Positions 16,563-26,343 of a DNA stretch of 51,684 nt are shown here, one piece after another. Made by a program: the position numbers and the translations under genes. Source of the DNA: Allobosea psychrotolerans (GTDB lineage Bacteria; Pseudomonadota; Alphaproteobacteria; Rhizobiales; Beijerinckiaceae). The notes below the pieces were generated by a model that did not search any database, had not been told where the DNA came from, and worked only from the letters and a program-made list of their open reading frames with translations. Every line of letters begins with the position of its first letter. The first letter of the stretch is position 1. Location of the stretch: the NCBI RefSeq assembly GCF_002917105.1, contig NZ_PQFZ01000005.1:1-51684 (forward strand), in the 5' to 3' direction.

Positions 16563-17882
16563 ATGTCTGACGACGCCATCCCCGCCCATCCCCATCCCAT
16601 CGAATACAACGACGCCAAACGCCGCCTGAAGGCGATCTTCATGGGCTCGGTCGGCAACCTCGTCGAATGGTACGACTTCTACGCCTACACGGCCTTCGCG
16701 CTGTATTTCGCGCCGCATTTCTTCCCGTCCAGCGACCCGGTCGTGCAGCAGCTCAACGCCGCGACCCTGTTTGCCGCGGGCTTCATCGTGCGCCCGATCG
16801 GCGGCTGGCTGTTCGGCCATCTCGCCGACCGCTATGGCCGCCGGCTCTCGCTCACCGTCTCGGTCGTGCTGATGTGCTTCGGCTCGCTGATCATCGCGGT
16901 GACCCCGACCTATGCCTCGATCGGCTTCGCCGCGCCCGCATTGCTCGCCTTCGCCCGCATCGTCGAGGGCCTGAGCCTCGGCGGCGAATACGGCGCCAGC
17001 GCGACCTATCTCACCGAGGTCGCCGACCCCGAGCATCGCGGCTTCTATTCGAGCTTCCAATACGTCACGCTGATCGGCGGGCAGCTCACCGCGATCCTCG
17101 TGCTGCTGCTGCTCCAGAACGTCTTCCTGACGCATGAGCAGCTCGTCGCCTGGGGCTGGCGCATCCCCTTCGTCATCGGCGCGGCGCTCGCCATCATCGC
17201 CATGCTGATGCGCCGCCACATGCACGAGACCGAGAGCTTCGAGGCGCTGAAGGGCAAGAAGCGCGAAAGCTCGATCCGCGGGTTGCTGCGCTATCCGCGC
17301 GAGGTCGCGATCGTGGTCGGCCTCACCGCCGGCGGCACCGCCGCCTTCTACACCTTCACCACCTATATGCAGACCTTCGTGAAGCAGACGGTGGGCCTCA
17401 ACGACCTGACCACGACCTATGTCATCGCCGGCTCCCTGATCTTCGCCGCCGCCCTGCAGCCGATCTATGGCGCGATCTCGGACCGGATCGGCCGCAAGCC
17501 GATGCTGATCTTCTTCGGCGTCGCCGGCACGCTGCTGACGGTGCCGATCCTGACCGCGCTCGCCGGTACGAAATCACCCTGGATCGCCTTCCTGCTGATT
17601 TCCGGCGCCTGGGTCTTCGTCGCCGGCTACACCTCGATCAACGCCGTGGTGAAGGCCGAATTGTTCCCGACCTCGATCCGCGCGACGGGCGTCGCGGTGC
17701 CCTATGCGCTGACAGTCTCGATCTTCGGCGGCACGGCTCCGGCGATCGCGCTCTGGTTCAAGACGCTCGGCCATGAGCAGTGGTTCTACTACTACCTCGC
17801 CGGCGTGATCTTCCTGTCGCTGCTGGTCTACACGACGATGCGCGACACCAAGCACAGTTCGGCGATGCACCGGCACGATTGA
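16563..17882 (+). CDS. MFS permease, metabolite:H+ symporter (MHS) type
   Basis: A 439-residue twelve-span transporter of the inner membrane. The N terminus matches the MHS group strongly: FMGSVGNLVEWYDFYAYTAF, then FIVRPIGGWLFGHLADRYGRR (loop 2-3 signature) and ARIVEGLSLGGEYGASATYL. The second half has the repeat signature AISDRIGRKPML. These features are those of alpha-ketoglutarate/citrate/proline-betaine proton symporters such as KgtP, but the substrate cannot be fixed by eye. The ATG at 16563 begins MSDDAIPAHPHPIEYNDAKRR, a usual start for these permeases; an upstream in-frame ATG at 16476 would add a Pro-rich non-homologous leader. Confidence 0.9.
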   Translation: MSDDAIPAHPHPIEYNDAKRRLKAIFMGSVGNLVEWYDFYAYTAFALYFAPHFFPSSDPVVQQLNAATLFAAGFIVRPIGGWLFGHLADRYGRRLSLTVSVVLMCFGSLIIAVTPTYASIGFAAPALLAFARIVEGLSLGGEYGASATYLTEVADPEHRGFYSSFQYVTLIGGQLTAILVLLLLQNVFLTHEQLVAWGWRIPFVIGAALAIIAMLMRRHMHETESFEALKGKKRESSIRGLLRYPREVAIVVGLTAGGTAAFYTFTTYMQTFVKQTVGLNDLTTTYVIAGSLIFAAALQPIYGAISDRIGRKPMLIFFGVAGTLLTVPILTALAGTKSPWIAFLLISGAWVFVAGYTSINAVVKAELFPTSIRATGVAVPYALTVSIFGGTAPAIALWFKTLGHEQWFYYYLAGVIFLSLLVYTTMRDTKHSSAMHRHD

Positions 17883-17907
17883 GGGCGCAGGTTCACTCGC
17901 AAACACC

Positions 17908-18030
17908 ACGTCATCCTGGGCGACCGAAGGTCGTCCCGGGATCCATCGTAGAGCCGGGATCCATCATAGAGCACTGCGCGCCCTATGATGGATCCCGGAG
18001 CTGCGCCGCTCCGCGGCTTGTCCAGGATGA
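17908..18030. repeat. Palindromic repeat, family C
   Basis: Starts GTCATCCTGGGCGACC and ends TTGTCCAGGATGAC, with nested GGGATCCATCATAG / CTATGATGGATCCC. This makes a hairpin of about 120 bp between two convergent genes. It is a separate sequence family from A and B and occurs once in this window. Confidence 0.65.
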
Positions 18031-18050
18031 CGGCGCGGGTGTGAAAACGC

Positions 18051-19391
18051 TCAGGCCGCCTCGCCGGCCAGCCGCTTCAGCGCCTTCTCGCGCCCGATCA
18101 GCGGCAGCAGGGCCGCCAGCTCCGGGCCGTGCTCGAGCCCGGTCAGCGCCAGGCGCAGCGGCATGAACAGGGCCTTGCCCTTGGCGCCGGTCGCGGCCCC
18201 CACGGCCTGCGTCCAGCTCTTCCAGCTCGTCGCGTCGAAAGGCTCGGCCGGCAGCACGGTCGCCGCCGCAGCGGCGAAAGCGGGGTCGGTGACGACCGGC
18301 TGCAGCGGCCCTTCGACGACCTGCCACCAGCCCTTCACATCATCGAGCTTGCCGAGATTGCCGCGCACGGCGAGCCAGAACGGCTCGGTCGCCGGCACGC
18401 CCAGAACTGCCAGCCTCTCGGCCACGGCGTCATAAGGTAATTGGTGCAGCGTGCGGGCGCTCAGCGCCTCCAGCTCATGCTCGTCGAACTTGGCCGGGGC
18501 GCGCGAGACATGGGCAAGATCGACGAGGCCGGAGAGCTCATCGAGGCTCGCGACGGGCCTGACCGCATCCGAGGAGCCGACGAGCACGGCGAGCGCCGCA
18601 ACGGCCAGGGCCTCGACGCCGCTTTCGCGCAGGCCGCGCAGCGAGAGATGGCCGAGCCGCTTCGACAGCCCCTCCCCGCTCGCCGTCGTCAACAGATTGT
18701 GGTGGCCGAAGAGCGGCAGGGCTGCGCCCAGCGCCTCAAAAATCTGGATCTGCACCGCCGTGTTGGTGACATGGTCCTCGCCGCGGATGACATGGGTCAC
18801 TCCGGTCTCGGCATCGTCGACGACGGAAGGCAGATGATAGAGATAGCTGCCATCCTCGCGGATCAGCACCTGGTCCGACAATGAGGCACAATCGACATGG
18901 GCCTCGCCCCGGACGAGGTCGTTCCAGGCGACGATGCGCGGCTCCAGCAGGAAGCGCCAATGCGGCTTGCGGCCCTCGGCCTCGAGCTGCGCCCGGTCCT
19001 CGGCCGTCAATTTCAGCGCGGCGCGGTCATAGACCGGCGGCAGGCCGCGCGCGAGCTGGCGCTTGCGGCGGCGGTCGAGCTCGTCGGCGGTCTCGTAGCA
19101 GGGGTAGAGCCGGCCGGCTTCGCGCAGGCGGGCGGCCGCCGCGTCATAGATCGCCAGCCGGTCCGACTGCCTGATGACGAAGTCGGGGATGACGCCGAGC
19201 CAGGCCAGGTCTTCCGCAATCGCATCTGCGAATTCCGGCTTCGAGCGCGCCAGATCGGTATCGTCATAGCGCAGCAGGAAGCGGCCACCATGGCGGCGCG
19301 CAAACAGCCAGTTGAACATGATCGACCGGACATTGCCGATATGCAGGAAGCCGGTCGGAGACGGTGCGGTGCGGACGAGCGGAGAAGTCAT
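18051..19391 (-). CDS. gltX: Glutamyl-tRNA synthetase, short (GltX2) type
   Basis: Class I synthetase that ligates glutamate to tRNA-Glu and, in bacteria lacking GlnRS, to tRNA-Gln for later amidation. The protein is 446 residues. It begins [23 protein letters not shown] with the HIGH-type motif and has the adenylate loop [18 protein letters not shown]. The [13 protein letters not shown] form and short C-terminal domain are those of the second GluRS type of alphaproteobacteria, so a longer paralogue is expected elsewhere in the genome. The ATG at 19391 puts the conserved VRTAPSPTG at its normal distance from the start. It converges with the MHS permease. Confidence 0.93.
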   Translation of the reverse strand: MTSPLVRTAPSPTGFLHIGNVRSIMFNWLFARRHGGRFLLRYDDTDLARSKPEFADAIAEDLAWLGVIPDFVIRQSDRLAIYDAAAARLREAGRLYPCYETADELDRRRKRQLARGLPPVYDRAALKLTAEDRAQLEAEGRKPHWRFLLEPRIVAWNDLVRGEAHVDCASLSDQVLIREDGSYLYHLPSVVDDAETGVTHVIRGEDHVTNTAVQIQIFEALGAALPLFGHHNLLTTASGEGLSKRLGHLSLRGLRESGVEALAVAALAVLVGSSDAVRPVASLDELSGLVDLAHVSRAPAKFDEHELEALSARTLHQLPYDAVAERLAVLGVPATEPFWLAVRGNLGKLDDVKGWWQVVEGPLQPVVTDPAFAAAAATVLPAEPFDATSWKSWTQAVGAATGAKGKALFMPLRLALTGLEHGPELAALLPLIGREKALKRLAGEAA

Positions 19392-19529
19392 GCGCGGCTT
19401 ATGGCGCGTTTGGCCCCGGGCCACAATCGCCCGTGGTCCGGCGCGGTTGCGGCTGGACAGAACCGCCCTGCATTGCCCGAACGAACAAGCGCAGCAATAA
19501 TATCCGGAAGAGGGAGCTGGCAGGATCTC

Positions 19530-19979
19530 ATGGACGAGATTGAATTCGAGGATCCGCGATTCTCGACCTGTGGCTGCTGCGGGTCACGGACGACGCGCCT
19601 AGCCCGCTTTGTTTATCGTGAGGGTAGCGCGTTCGCCGTCTACAACCTCATGTTCTCGGACGGTCCGAAGCATTTCTGGATCGACGGCATTGCGATCTTC
19701 GGTAGTTGGGGCGACGATGCGATGCCGGATCAGCGGGTCTGCTTCACCTTCCGGATGTGGACGGTCGCCGGCATAAACAATGTCGGCCTGATCGACGCTG
19801 CGGAATCGCCTTGGCACGACTCGACTCTCGGCCGTTTACTGACACGAGCGCAGGCGCTCGAACATCCGCTGAAACAGCAGCTCTTCGGTCTGACGGACCA
19901 GATTGCCGTGCACGACCAGCGGGTCGTCGAATTCCTGGAGGCGAATTCGCAGCGGCATGCGCCTAACGCGCAGCACTAA
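19530..19979 (+). CDS. Hypothetical protein with N-terminal CxCC motif
   Basis: A 149-residue cytoplasmic protein. The N terminus [18 protein letters not shown] has three close cysteines that could bind zinc together with later residues. An aromatic beta-rich segment follows ([36 protein letters not shown]), then a second block ([20 protein letters not shown]), ending in helices. It resembles small hypothetical proteins that I have seen described as scattered in bacterial genomes, but no function is known. The ATG at 19530 follows a GGGAGCTGG site. Its stop codon overlaps the nadE stop from the other strand by 3 bp. Confidence 0.75.
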   Translation: MDEIEFEDPRFSTCGCCGSRTTRLARFVYREGSAFAVYNLMFSDGPKHFWIDGIAIFGSWGDDAMPDQRVCFTFRMWTVAGINNVGLIDAAESPWHDSTLGRLLTRAQALEHPLKQQLFGLTDQIAVHDQRVVEFLEANSQRHAPNAQH

Positions 19980-21715
19980 AAGTCGAAACTCTCCCCGCCC
20001 GGCCGACCCACGCCCTTCACCAGCGTCGCGTCAGGCTCATAGGCGCCCTCGCCTCCGTCGCTGAAAGCGTTGACGATCGGATAGCGCCGGTCGCGGCCGA
20101 GATTGCGGCCCGTGACCTTCACGCCCGGCGCGGCCTGGCGGCGCTTGTATTCGGCACGATGCAGCAGGCGCTCGACCGCCAGGACGGTTTCACGCTCATG
20201 GCCGAGCGCAACAATGTCGGCGACGCGCATCTCGCGCTCGATCAGGCAGGCGAGGATGGCGTCGAGCACCTCATAAGGCGGCAGCGCATCCTGGTCGGTC
20301 TGGCCCTCGCGCAGTTCGGCGCTGGGCGGCCGGGCCATGATGCTCTCGGGAATGACGACGCCATCGCGGCCAAGCGCACCCGCCGGCTGCCAATGGTTGC
20401 GCAGCTGCGCAAGGCGGAAGGCCTGCGTCTTGTAGACGTCCTTGATCGGGTTGAAGCCGCCATTCATGTCGCCATAGAGCGTGGCGTAGCCGCAGGACAT
20501 CTCGGATTTGTTGCCGGTCGTCACCAGCATCCAGCCGAACTTGTTGGAGAGCGCCATCAGGAGCGTGCCGCGCGCCCGGCTCTGCAGGTTCTCCTCCGTG
20601 ACATCGGGTTGCGTGCCCGCGAAGAGCCCGGCCAGCGCCGCCTCGAAGCCTGCGACCGGCGCCGCGATCGGCAACGTCTCGTAGCGGACGCCCAGCGCCT
20701 TCGCGCAGGCCTTGGCATCGTCCAGGCTCTGCTGCGCGGTGAAGCGGGAGGGCATCATCACGCACGTGACGCGCCCGGGCCCGAGCGCATCGACGGCGAT
20801 CGCGGCACAAAGCGCGGAATCGAGGCCACCGGAGAGGCCGAGCACGACGCCGCGGAACCCGCTCTTGCCGACATAATCGCGCAAGCCCAGCACGCAAGCC
20901 GCGTAATCCGCCTCGTCACCGCTCTCGATCGCTGCGATCTCGCCCGGCTGGGCACGCCATTGCCCGGCCTCGCGCGCCCAGTCGGTGACGACGACCGCCT
21001 CGCGGAAGGCCGGCAATTGATGCGCCAGCGTCCTGTCGGCCGCGAGCACGAAGGAGGCGCCGTCGAAGACGAGCTCGTCCTGACCGCCGAGCTGATTGAG
21101 ATAGACCAGCGGCAGGCCGGATTCGACCACACGCGCGACCGCGACATTCATGCGCTCGTCGCCGACATCGCGGCGATAGGGCGAGCCGTTCGGCGCAAGC
21201 AGGATCTCGGCCCCGGTCTCGGCCAGGCACTCGACCACCTCCTCGCTCCAGATATCCTCGCAGATCGGCAGGCCCAGCCGAACCTTGTCGCGGAACACCA
21301 CCGGCCCGGGCAGCGGGCCGGGCGAGAACACGCGGGAATCGTCGAAGACGCCGTAATCGGGCAGCGCCACCTTGAAGCGCACCGACTGGATCAGGCCGCC
21401 ATCGAGCAGCGCATAGGCATTGTAGAGCTTGCCGCCCTCGGCCCAGGGCAGGCCCAGGAGCACGGCGGGACCGCCATCCCCGGTCTCGCGCGCGAGCGCC
21501 TCGCAGGCCTTGCGGCAGGCATCCTGGAAGGCCGGCTTCAGCACCAGGTCCTCCGGCGGATAGCCGCAGAGGAAGAGCTCCGGCAGCATCAGGAGCTCGG
21601 CGCCGGCATCGCCTGCAATGCGGCGGGCGGCGCGGACCTTGTCGGCATTGCCGCAGATGTCGCCGATGGTCGGGTTGAGTTGCGCAAGCGCAAGACGAAG
21701 GGAGGTCGCAGTCAT
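19976..21715 (-). CDS. nadE: Glutamine-dependent NAD+ synthetase
   Basis: Catalyses the last step of NAD synthesis, amidating deamido-NAD with ammonia from glutamine. The 579-residue protein has two domains. The N-terminal nitrilase-type glutaminase (about 1-260) shows ELFLCGYPPEDLV with its catalytic Glu, and LPICEDIWSEEV with the nucleophile Cys. The C-terminal synthetase (about 290-579) carries the P-loop GLSGGLDSAL and later VTTGNKSEMSCGY. The ATG at 21715 gives MTATSLRLALAQLNPTIGD, the family's normal start; the 12 preceding in-frame residues look non-coding. It is divergent from the outer-membrane protein gene. Confidence 0.95.
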   Translation of the reverse strand: MTATSLRLALAQLNPTIGDICGNADKVRAARRIAGDAGAELLMLPELFLCGYPPEDLVLKPAFQDACRKACEALARETGDGGPAVLLGLPWAEGGKLYNAYALLDGGLIQSVRFKVALPDYGVFDDSRVFSPGPLPGPVVFRDKVRLGLPICEDIWSEEVVECLAETGAEILLAPNGSPYRRDVGDERMNVAVARVVESGLPLVYLNQLGGQDELVFDGASFVLAADRTLAHQLPAFREAVVVTDWAREAGQWRAQPGEIAAIESGDEADYAACVLGLRDYVGKSGFRGVVLGLSGGLDSALCAAIAVDALGPGRVTCVMMPSRFTAQQSLDDAKACAKALGVRYETLPIAAPVAGFEAALAGLFAGTQPDVTEENLQSRARGTLLMALSNKFGWMLVTTGNKSEMSCGYATLYGDMNGGFNPIKDVYKTQAFRLAQLRNHWQPAGALGRDGVVIPESIMARPPSAELREGQTDQDALPPYEVLDAILACLIEREMRVADIVALGHERETVLAVERLLHRAEYKRRQAAPGVKVTGRNLGRDRRYPIVNAFSDGGEGAYEPDATLVKGVGRPGGESFDF

Positions 21716-21767
21716 GACCTTGCCTGTAGCGCGGCGCCCCAGAGCCAGCAATGCGTGTGGCGCGAGC

Positions 21768-21782
21768 TTAACTGCCCGTTAG
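21768..21782. promoter_or_regulatory. Candidate CtrA-type site
   Basis: TTAA-N7-TTAG, one base off the CtrA consensus TTAA-N7-TTAA, in the 133-bp region between nadE and the divergent outer-membrane protein gene. A further TTAA follows at 21785. Motif matching by eye only. Confidence 0.25.
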
Positions 21783-21848
21783 GGTTAATCGGGCATGAAT
21801 AGTGACGTGTCGGACAGTGACGATGGTCGACCGGCTTGGAGAAGTCTC

Positions 21849-22730
21849 ATGCGCATCCGCTCCCTTATCCTCACCGGCGTCGCGGCAGCCGGCCTCGTTC
21901 TGGTCGTGGACCGGGCCGCTTCGGCCGCGGACTACCCGGTCCTGCGCGGGTCGCAGCAGACCGAGGATACACCGCCGCGCGATTTCGACTCCGGGACCTT
22001 CAACTGGTCGGGCTTCTACTTCGGCGGAGGCGCTGGCGTATCCGATACCAAGTTCCAACCCGGTAGCGGCACCATGCAGGATCTGGCGCGCTTCGCCTTC
22101 CGCAACACCACGCTGGGTAATGAGGTCGACATGGGGGCACTGGTTTCCGACCTGCCGTCCAAACGCGACAGTGGAGCGACTTTTTTTGGATTTACAGGCT
22201 ATAATTATCTGTTCGGCGATGCGATGCTGGGCTTCGAGGCCGATTATACCCGCTCCGGGCATAGCTATAGCGTGAATGACTACATCGCGCGGCGCTTTAT
22301 AACATCAGATGGCACAGTCAACGACTTTTCACTGAGTTCAAATCAGGGTGCGAAACTGCACGACTACGCGACCGCCCGCCTGCGCATGGGCTGGGCCTAT
22401 GGTCGTATCATGCCATTCGCGACGATCGGCGGTGTCGTCGGGCGCTTCGATACGACATCGACCATTGATGCGACCTGGCGCTTTACCCGGACCGACACCG
22501 TCACCGGCGCGATTCAGAACAATGTCGTCGCCAGCGGCTACCCGCTCCGCGTTGGCGCGACCAAGAACGATGTCTACGGCTTCGGCCTGGCCGTCGGCGG
22601 CGGCATTGACATGGCGCTCACCGACAATCTCTTCGTTCGAGCCGAGTATCAGTTGATCCGCTTCGCAGATGTCGAAGGTACCACGACGACGATCAATACA
22701 GCCCGGGTCGCGGCCGGCTTGAAGTTCTGA
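21849..22730 (+). CDS. Omp25-like outer-membrane beta-barrel protein
   Basis: A 293-residue exported protein of the Omp25/Omp31 porin-like group of Hyphomicrobiales. The signal peptide MRIRSLILTGVAAAGLVLVV is cut around AASAAD. The mature N terminus has FNWSGFYFGGGAGVS, the usual first strand of these barrels. Further strands include LFGDAMLGFEADYTRSG, RLRMGWAYGRIMPFATIGGVVGRFD and the C-terminal YGFGLAVGGGIDMAL and FVRAEYQLIRFADVEG, ending in VAAGLKF with the terminal aromatic residue expected of an outer-membrane barrel. The ATG at 21849 starts the signal peptide. A strong terminator follows the gene. Confidence 0.9.
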   Translation: MRIRSLILTGVAAAGLVLVVDRAASAADYPVLRGSQQTEDTPPRDFDSGTFNWSGFYFGGGAGVSDTKFQPGSGTMQDLARFAFRNTTLGNEVDMGALVSDLPSKRDSGATFFGFTGYNYLFGDAMLGFEADYTRSGHSYSVNDYIARRFITSDGTVNDFSLSSNQGAKLHDYATARLRMGWAYGRIMPFATIGGVVGRFDTTSTIDATWRFTRTDTVTGAIQNNVVASGYPLRVGATKNDVYGFGLAVGGGIDMALTDNLFVRAEYQLIRFADVEGTTTTINTARVAAGLKF

Positions 22731-22752
22731 CGCTCGCTCCAAGGCTACCGAC

Positions 22753-22790
22753 AAAAAAAGGGCCGGGCTTTTCGCCCGGCCCTTTGCTTT
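22753..22790. terminator. Bidirectional intrinsic terminator
   Basis: Perfect GC stem AAAGGGCCGGGC / GCCCGGCCCTTT with a 5-nt loop. On the minus strand it is followed by seven Ts, a strong terminator for the DAHP synthase gene. On the plus strand a weaker T-tract follows, serving the outer-membrane protein gene. The two genes converge on it. Confidence 0.9.
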
Positions 22791-22813
22791 TCTTGACGAC
22801 CTCGAAGCGACCT

Positions 22814-24199
22814 TTATTCCGCCGCCTCGACCTCCGGGCGCACCCGGCCCGAACGCTCGCGCTTGACCAGTTCGGCGACGAGGAAGGCCAGCTCCAGCGC
22901 CTGCTCGGCATTGAGGCGCGGGTCGCAGACCGTATGGTAGCGGTCGTTGAGGTCCGCATCGGTCATGCCGCGTGCGCCGCCGGTGCATTCGGTGACGTTC
23001 TTGCCGGTCATCTCCAGATGCAGGCCGCCGGCATGGGTGCCCTCGGCCTGGTGGACGGCGAAGAAGTTCTTCACCTCGGTCAGGATCAGGTCGAAGGGCC
23101 GCGTCTTGTAGCCGCTCGCCGCCTTGACCGTGTTGCCGTGCATCGGGTCGCAGGACCAGACGACATTGCGCCCTTCCCGCTTGGTGGCGCGCACCAGGGC
23201 CGGCAGGTTGTCGAAGACCTTGTCGGCGCCGAAGCGGGCGATCAGCGTCAGACGGCCCGGCTGATTCTGCGGATCCAGGACATCGATCAGCTTCATCAAG
23301 CCGTCGACGGTCATGGACGGCCCGCATTTCAGGCCGATCGGATTGCGGATGCCGCGGAAGAACTCGACATGGGCATGGTCGAGCTGGCGCGTGCGATCGC
23401 CGATCCAGACCATGTGGCCCGACGTGTCGTACCAGTCGCCGGTGGTGGAATCGACGCGGGTCATCGCCTGCTCGTAGCCGAGCAGCAGCGCCTCATGGCT
23501 GGTGTAGAAATCCGTCGTGCGCATCTCGGGATGCGTCTCGGGATCGATACCGATGGCGCGCATGAAGTCGAGCGACTCGGTGATGCGCTCGGCCACCTCG
23601 TTGTAGCGGGACGAGGCCGGCGCATCCTTGACGAAGCCGAGCATCCAGCGATGCGCATTGTCGAGATTGGCGTAGCCGCCGGTCGCGAAGGCGCGGATCA
23701 GGTTCAGCGTCGCCGCAGACTGGCGATAAGCCTCGAGCTGGCGGCGCGGATCGGGAATGCGCGCCTCCGGCGTGAACTCGATGTCGTTGACGATGTCGCC
23801 CTTGTAGCTCGGCAGTTCGACGCCGCCGATCGTCTCCGTTCCAGCCGAACGCGGCTTGGCGAACTGGCCGGCGACGCGCCCGACCTTCACCACCGGCGAA
23901 CCGCCGGCGAAGGTCAGCACCACCGCCATCTGCAGGAAGAGCCGGAAGAAATCGCGAATATTGTCGGCGGAGTGCTCGGCGAAGCTTTCCGCACAATCTC
24001 CGCCCTGGAGCAGGAAGGCCTCGCCGCTTGCGACTTTCGCGAGAGCCTTCTTCAACTTGCGCGCCTCACCCGCAAAAACGAGCGGCGGAAAGCCGGCGAG
24101 CTGCTGCTCAACTGCCTTCAAGGCTGCCTGATCCGGGTATTCCGGCATCTGCTGAACGGGCTTGGCCCTCCAGCTCTCGGGCGTCCAACGCTCCGACAT
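22814..24199 (-). CDS. Class II 3-deoxy-7-phosphoheptulonate (DAHP) synthase
   Basis: First step of the shikimate pathway: condenses phosphoenolpyruvate and erythrose 4-phosphate. The 461-residue protein starts [23 protein letters not shown], the normal opening of the type II (plant/mycobacterial-like) enzymes. Motifs are [11 protein letters not shown] (metal and PEP site), [55 protein letters not shown] and [20 protein letters not shown]. All key residues that I can identify by eye are intact. The ATG at 24199 is chosen; an upstream frame extends 14 residues but looks non-coding. It ends at a strong terminator. Confidence 0.95.
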   Translation of the reverse strand: MSERWTPESWRAKPVQQMPEYPDQAALKAVEQQLAGFPPLVFAGEARKLKKALAKVASGEAFLLQGGDCAESFAEHSADNIRDFFRLFLQMAVVLTFAGGSPVVKVGRVAGQFAKPRSAGTETIGGVELPSYKGDIVNDIEFTPEARIPDPRRQLEAYRQSAATLNLIRAFATGGYANLDNAHRWMLGFVKDAPASSRYNEVAERITESLDFMRAIGIDPETHPEMRTTDFYTSHEALLLGYEQAMTRVDSTTGDWYDTSGHMVWIGDRTRQLDHAHVEFFRGIRNPIGLKCGPSMTVDGLMKLIDVLDPQNQPGRLTLIARFGADKVFDNLPALVRATKREGRNVVWSCDPMHGNTVKAASGYKTRPFDLILTEVKNFFAVHQAEGTHAGGLHLEMTGKNVTECTGGARGMTDADLNDRYHTVCDPRLNAEQALELAFLVAELVKRERSGRVRPEVEAAE

Positions 24200-24601
24200 T
24201 TGTCTTGCTCCTGCTTGCGATCGCGCGGCTGTTAACCTCATCTCAGCGCGAAGCGGGGCCTATACACCCATCATCGCGGGCTGACCACCATGGCGAAGCC
24301 GCATGCCGCGGAAAGGCCAAGGCCGCCCCGCCGACCAAAAGCAAACCGTGAATCATCGCAACGTGATGGCGCGCTCGGCTCGCATGCTGAATCCGGCCTT
24401 TGAGACGCTGATTCAAGTCGCTGAGATGGCGATTCAACGCGCTCTGGTCTTGAGTCACGCCAGGCAGGGCCGGATTTTGCGCAAGCTCGGCTGCGCCATG
24501 AGCGATCGCTTCGGTCCGGGTGATGTCTCGCCGTTGACTTCCAGCAGCCGCCTCTTAGCGTCGGCCCCACGATAGAAACAGAAACTGTCAGGGAAACGCA
24601 G
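24200..24601. other. Intergenic stretch with no supported gene
   Basis: The 400 bp between DAHP synthase and the divergent esterase hold short open frames on both strands (24303-24575 plus, 24243-24458 minus). None has a convincing ribosome site or family. Around 24390-24450 there are three imperfect copies of a GAATCNNCNTCTCA-like unit read on the minus strand. Promoters for both flanking genes should lie here. Confidence 0.5.
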
Positions 24602-25636
24602 ATGGGCTTTCGTTGCTTGGTAATGGCGGGCGCATTTTTCGCCGCCACACTCTCCGCGGCGTTCGCAGAGGAGCCACTCTCGCTGCGCGGCATGGGCTCG
24701 TTCCATGTCGGCGGCAAACTGGTCGAGATTTCGGGTCGACCGGTCAAGGAGGTGACGTTCACGCCCGGCGGCGTTCCGGCCAAGGTCGATCCCAACGGCA
24801 CCTACCAGACCGGCCAGATGTATGTGCAGTATTTCTTGCCGCAGGACGAGCGCGGCGCCGCCCCGCTCCTGCTCTGGCATGGCGGCGGCATGACCGGCGT
24901 CAATTACGAGACGACGCCGGACGGGCGGCAGGGCTGGCTGGAGTTCTTCCTGCGCAAGGGCTGGGCGGTCTACAACTCCGACGCGGTCGAGCGCGGCCGC
25001 TCGGGCTGGGCGATGTATCCCGACGTCATCCCAGGAGAACCCGTCTTCCTGACCACGGCGAACCCGTTCGAGCGCTTCCGCATCGGCGATGGCGCGGGCA
25101 GCTACAATGCCGATCCCGCCAAGCGGAAATATCTCGCCGGCAGCCAGTTCCCGGCCGATGGCTACGACAATTTCGTCAAGCAGATCGTGCCGCGCTGGAC
25201 CTCCACCGACCAGATGATCATCGACGCCTATATCGCCGAGGTCGACAAGGTCTGTCCCTGCGTGATCGCCTTCCACAGCCAGGCCGGGCAGTTCGGCTTC
25301 AAGGTGGCGCAGGCGCGCCCCGACAAGGTCAAGGCGCTGATCGCGGTCGAGCCGGCAGGCCTGGGCGACCCCGCCAAGGCCAACCTCCTGAAGAACATCC
25401 CCGTGCTGATGGTCTATGGCGACTATGTCGAGCAGGATGCGCGCTGGCCGGCGATCCGCAAGGCGGGAACCGATTTCGGCGACAAGATCAAGGCCGCCGG
25501 CGGCTCGGTCGACGTCGTCAATCTCCCGACTGTGGGCATCAAGGGAAACTCCCACATGATGATGCTCGACAAGAACAATCTGGAGGTCGCCCAGTTGATC
25601 CAGGACTGGCTCGCCAGGAAGGGGCTGAGCAAATAG
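24602..25636 (+). CDS. Secreted alpha/beta-hydrolase (esterase)
   Basis: A 344-residue exported hydrolase. The signal peptide MGFRCLVMAGAFFAATLSAA is cut at AFAEE. The oxyanion-hole strand reads LLLWHGGGMTGVNYE, and RQGWLEFFLRKGWAVYNSDAVERGRSG follows. The nucleophile Ser226 is in HSQAG, a non-canonical elbow. The catalytic His318 is in GNSHMMM, and an acid residue in MVYGDYVE may complete the triad. This pattern matches the family of the structurally described Alcaligenes esterase with a HSQ-type elbow. Substrate unknown; location periplasm. A family B repeat follows the gene. Confidence 0.85.
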   Translation: MGFRCLVMAGAFFAATLSAAFAEEPLSLRGMGSFHVGGKLVEISGRPVKEVTFTPGGVPAKVDPNGTYQTGQMYVQYFLPQDERGAAPLLLWHGGGMTGVNYETTPDGRQGWLEFFLRKGWAVYNSDAVERGRSGWAMYPDVIPGEPVFLTTANPFERFRIGDGAGSYNADPAKRKYLAGSQFPADGYDNFVKQIVPRWTSTDQMIIDAYIAEVDKVCPCVIAFHSQAGQFGFKVAQARPDKVKALIAVEPAGLGDPAKANLLKNIPVLMVYGDYVEQDARWPAIRKAGTDFGDKIKAAGGSVDVVNLPTVGIKGNSHMMMLDKNNLEVAQLIQDWLARKGLSK

Positions 25637-25667
25637 CGCGCGGCAGGCGGCGGATAGCGCGGGTTTC

Positions 25668-25829
25668 GAGCCCGTTCGGAAGTCTTCCGAGCCCTCATCC
25701 TGAGGAGCCGTTCCGGCAGGAATGGCGTCTCGAAGGATGCTCCAGGAGGCTCCGGAACCATCTGGAGCATCCTTCGAGACGCCGCTGCGCGGCTCCGCAG
25801 GATGAGGGCTGGAGGTTCCAAGCAGGCTT
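25668..25829. repeat. Palindromic repeat element, family B, copy 2
   Basis: The core is again GCCCTCATCCTGAGGAGCC on the left and a reverse copy on the right (one mismatch), with nested GTCTCGAAGGATGCTCC / GGAGCATCCTTCGAGAC. The outer ends GAGCCCGTTCGGAAG and (inward) AAGCCTGCTTGGAAC are decayed forms of the copy 3 ends. It sits between the esterase stop codon and a truncated PIN-domain gene. Confidence 0.75.
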
Positions 25830-25872
25830 GTGCCCGCGCCGCCCCCATCGTCACGGCAGTGCGTCCCCGCAG

Positions 25873-26217
25873 AGCGATGCGATCGCGGAACGGGTTCGCC
25901 ACAGCGGAGCGATCGTGCCCGGCCTGTTCGCGCTGGACATCGGCAACACCCTGTTGCAGGCCGAGCGGAAGGGCCGCCTCAGCGCCGCCGCAGTCTCCGA
26001 GCGCCTGGAACTGCTCTGCCAATTGGCGCTGATCACGGATGCGGAGACGGCGGGCCGCGCCTGGCGCGAGACGCAAAATCTCGCTCGCGCGCATCGCCTG
26101 ACGACTTATGACGCAGCCTATCTGGAACTGGCTCTGCGCATGGGCGCAACACTGGCGACGCGCGTCCGGGATTTGGCCACTGTGGCCCAATCGCTCGGCG
26201 TACCCCTGCTGCCCTAG
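25873..26217 (+). pseudogene. Truncated VapC-type PIN-domain toxin remnant
   Basis: The open frame matches the last three quarters of a VapC-like PIN ribonuclease: DAIAERVRHSGAIVPGLFALDIGNTLLQAE, then the conserved acid in RLTTYDAAYLELALRMG, and TRVRDLATVAQSLGVPLLP to the stop. The N-terminal strand with the first active-site Asp (normally MxxVVDASV) is absent, and the usual Glu of LEVAN is Asp here (LDIGN). No start codon with a ribosome site precedes it and no VapB antitoxin gene is adjacent. A family B repeat ends about 44 bp upstream, where the missing part should be. I call it a degraded gene. Confidence 0.75.
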
Positions 26218-26221
26218 CCAG

Positions 26222-26270
26222 AGCGTTTCCAAGCGAAGTGGGCACCGGTTTTTCGCATCCTGCTCTCACT
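26222..26270. repeat. Short intergenic repeat, family D
   Basis: GCGTTTCCAAGCGAAGTGGG and CACCGGTTTTTCGCATCCTG, then a CTCTCACTTTT tail. Same consensus as the copies at 15012, 16318 and 29335. It lies between the PIN remnant and gor. Confidence 0.5.
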
Positions 26271-26343
26271 TTTCATGAGAGACGGATTCAGATTTCGGAT
26301 GGCATCACGTCGTGAGCCCATCTGAAATCATCCGGCTCGAGCC

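Noticed and set aside
24243..24575. Two short opposing frames between DAHP synthase and the esterase
   Set aside because: Neither has a convincing ribosome site or recognisable family; the region more likely holds the divergent promoters.
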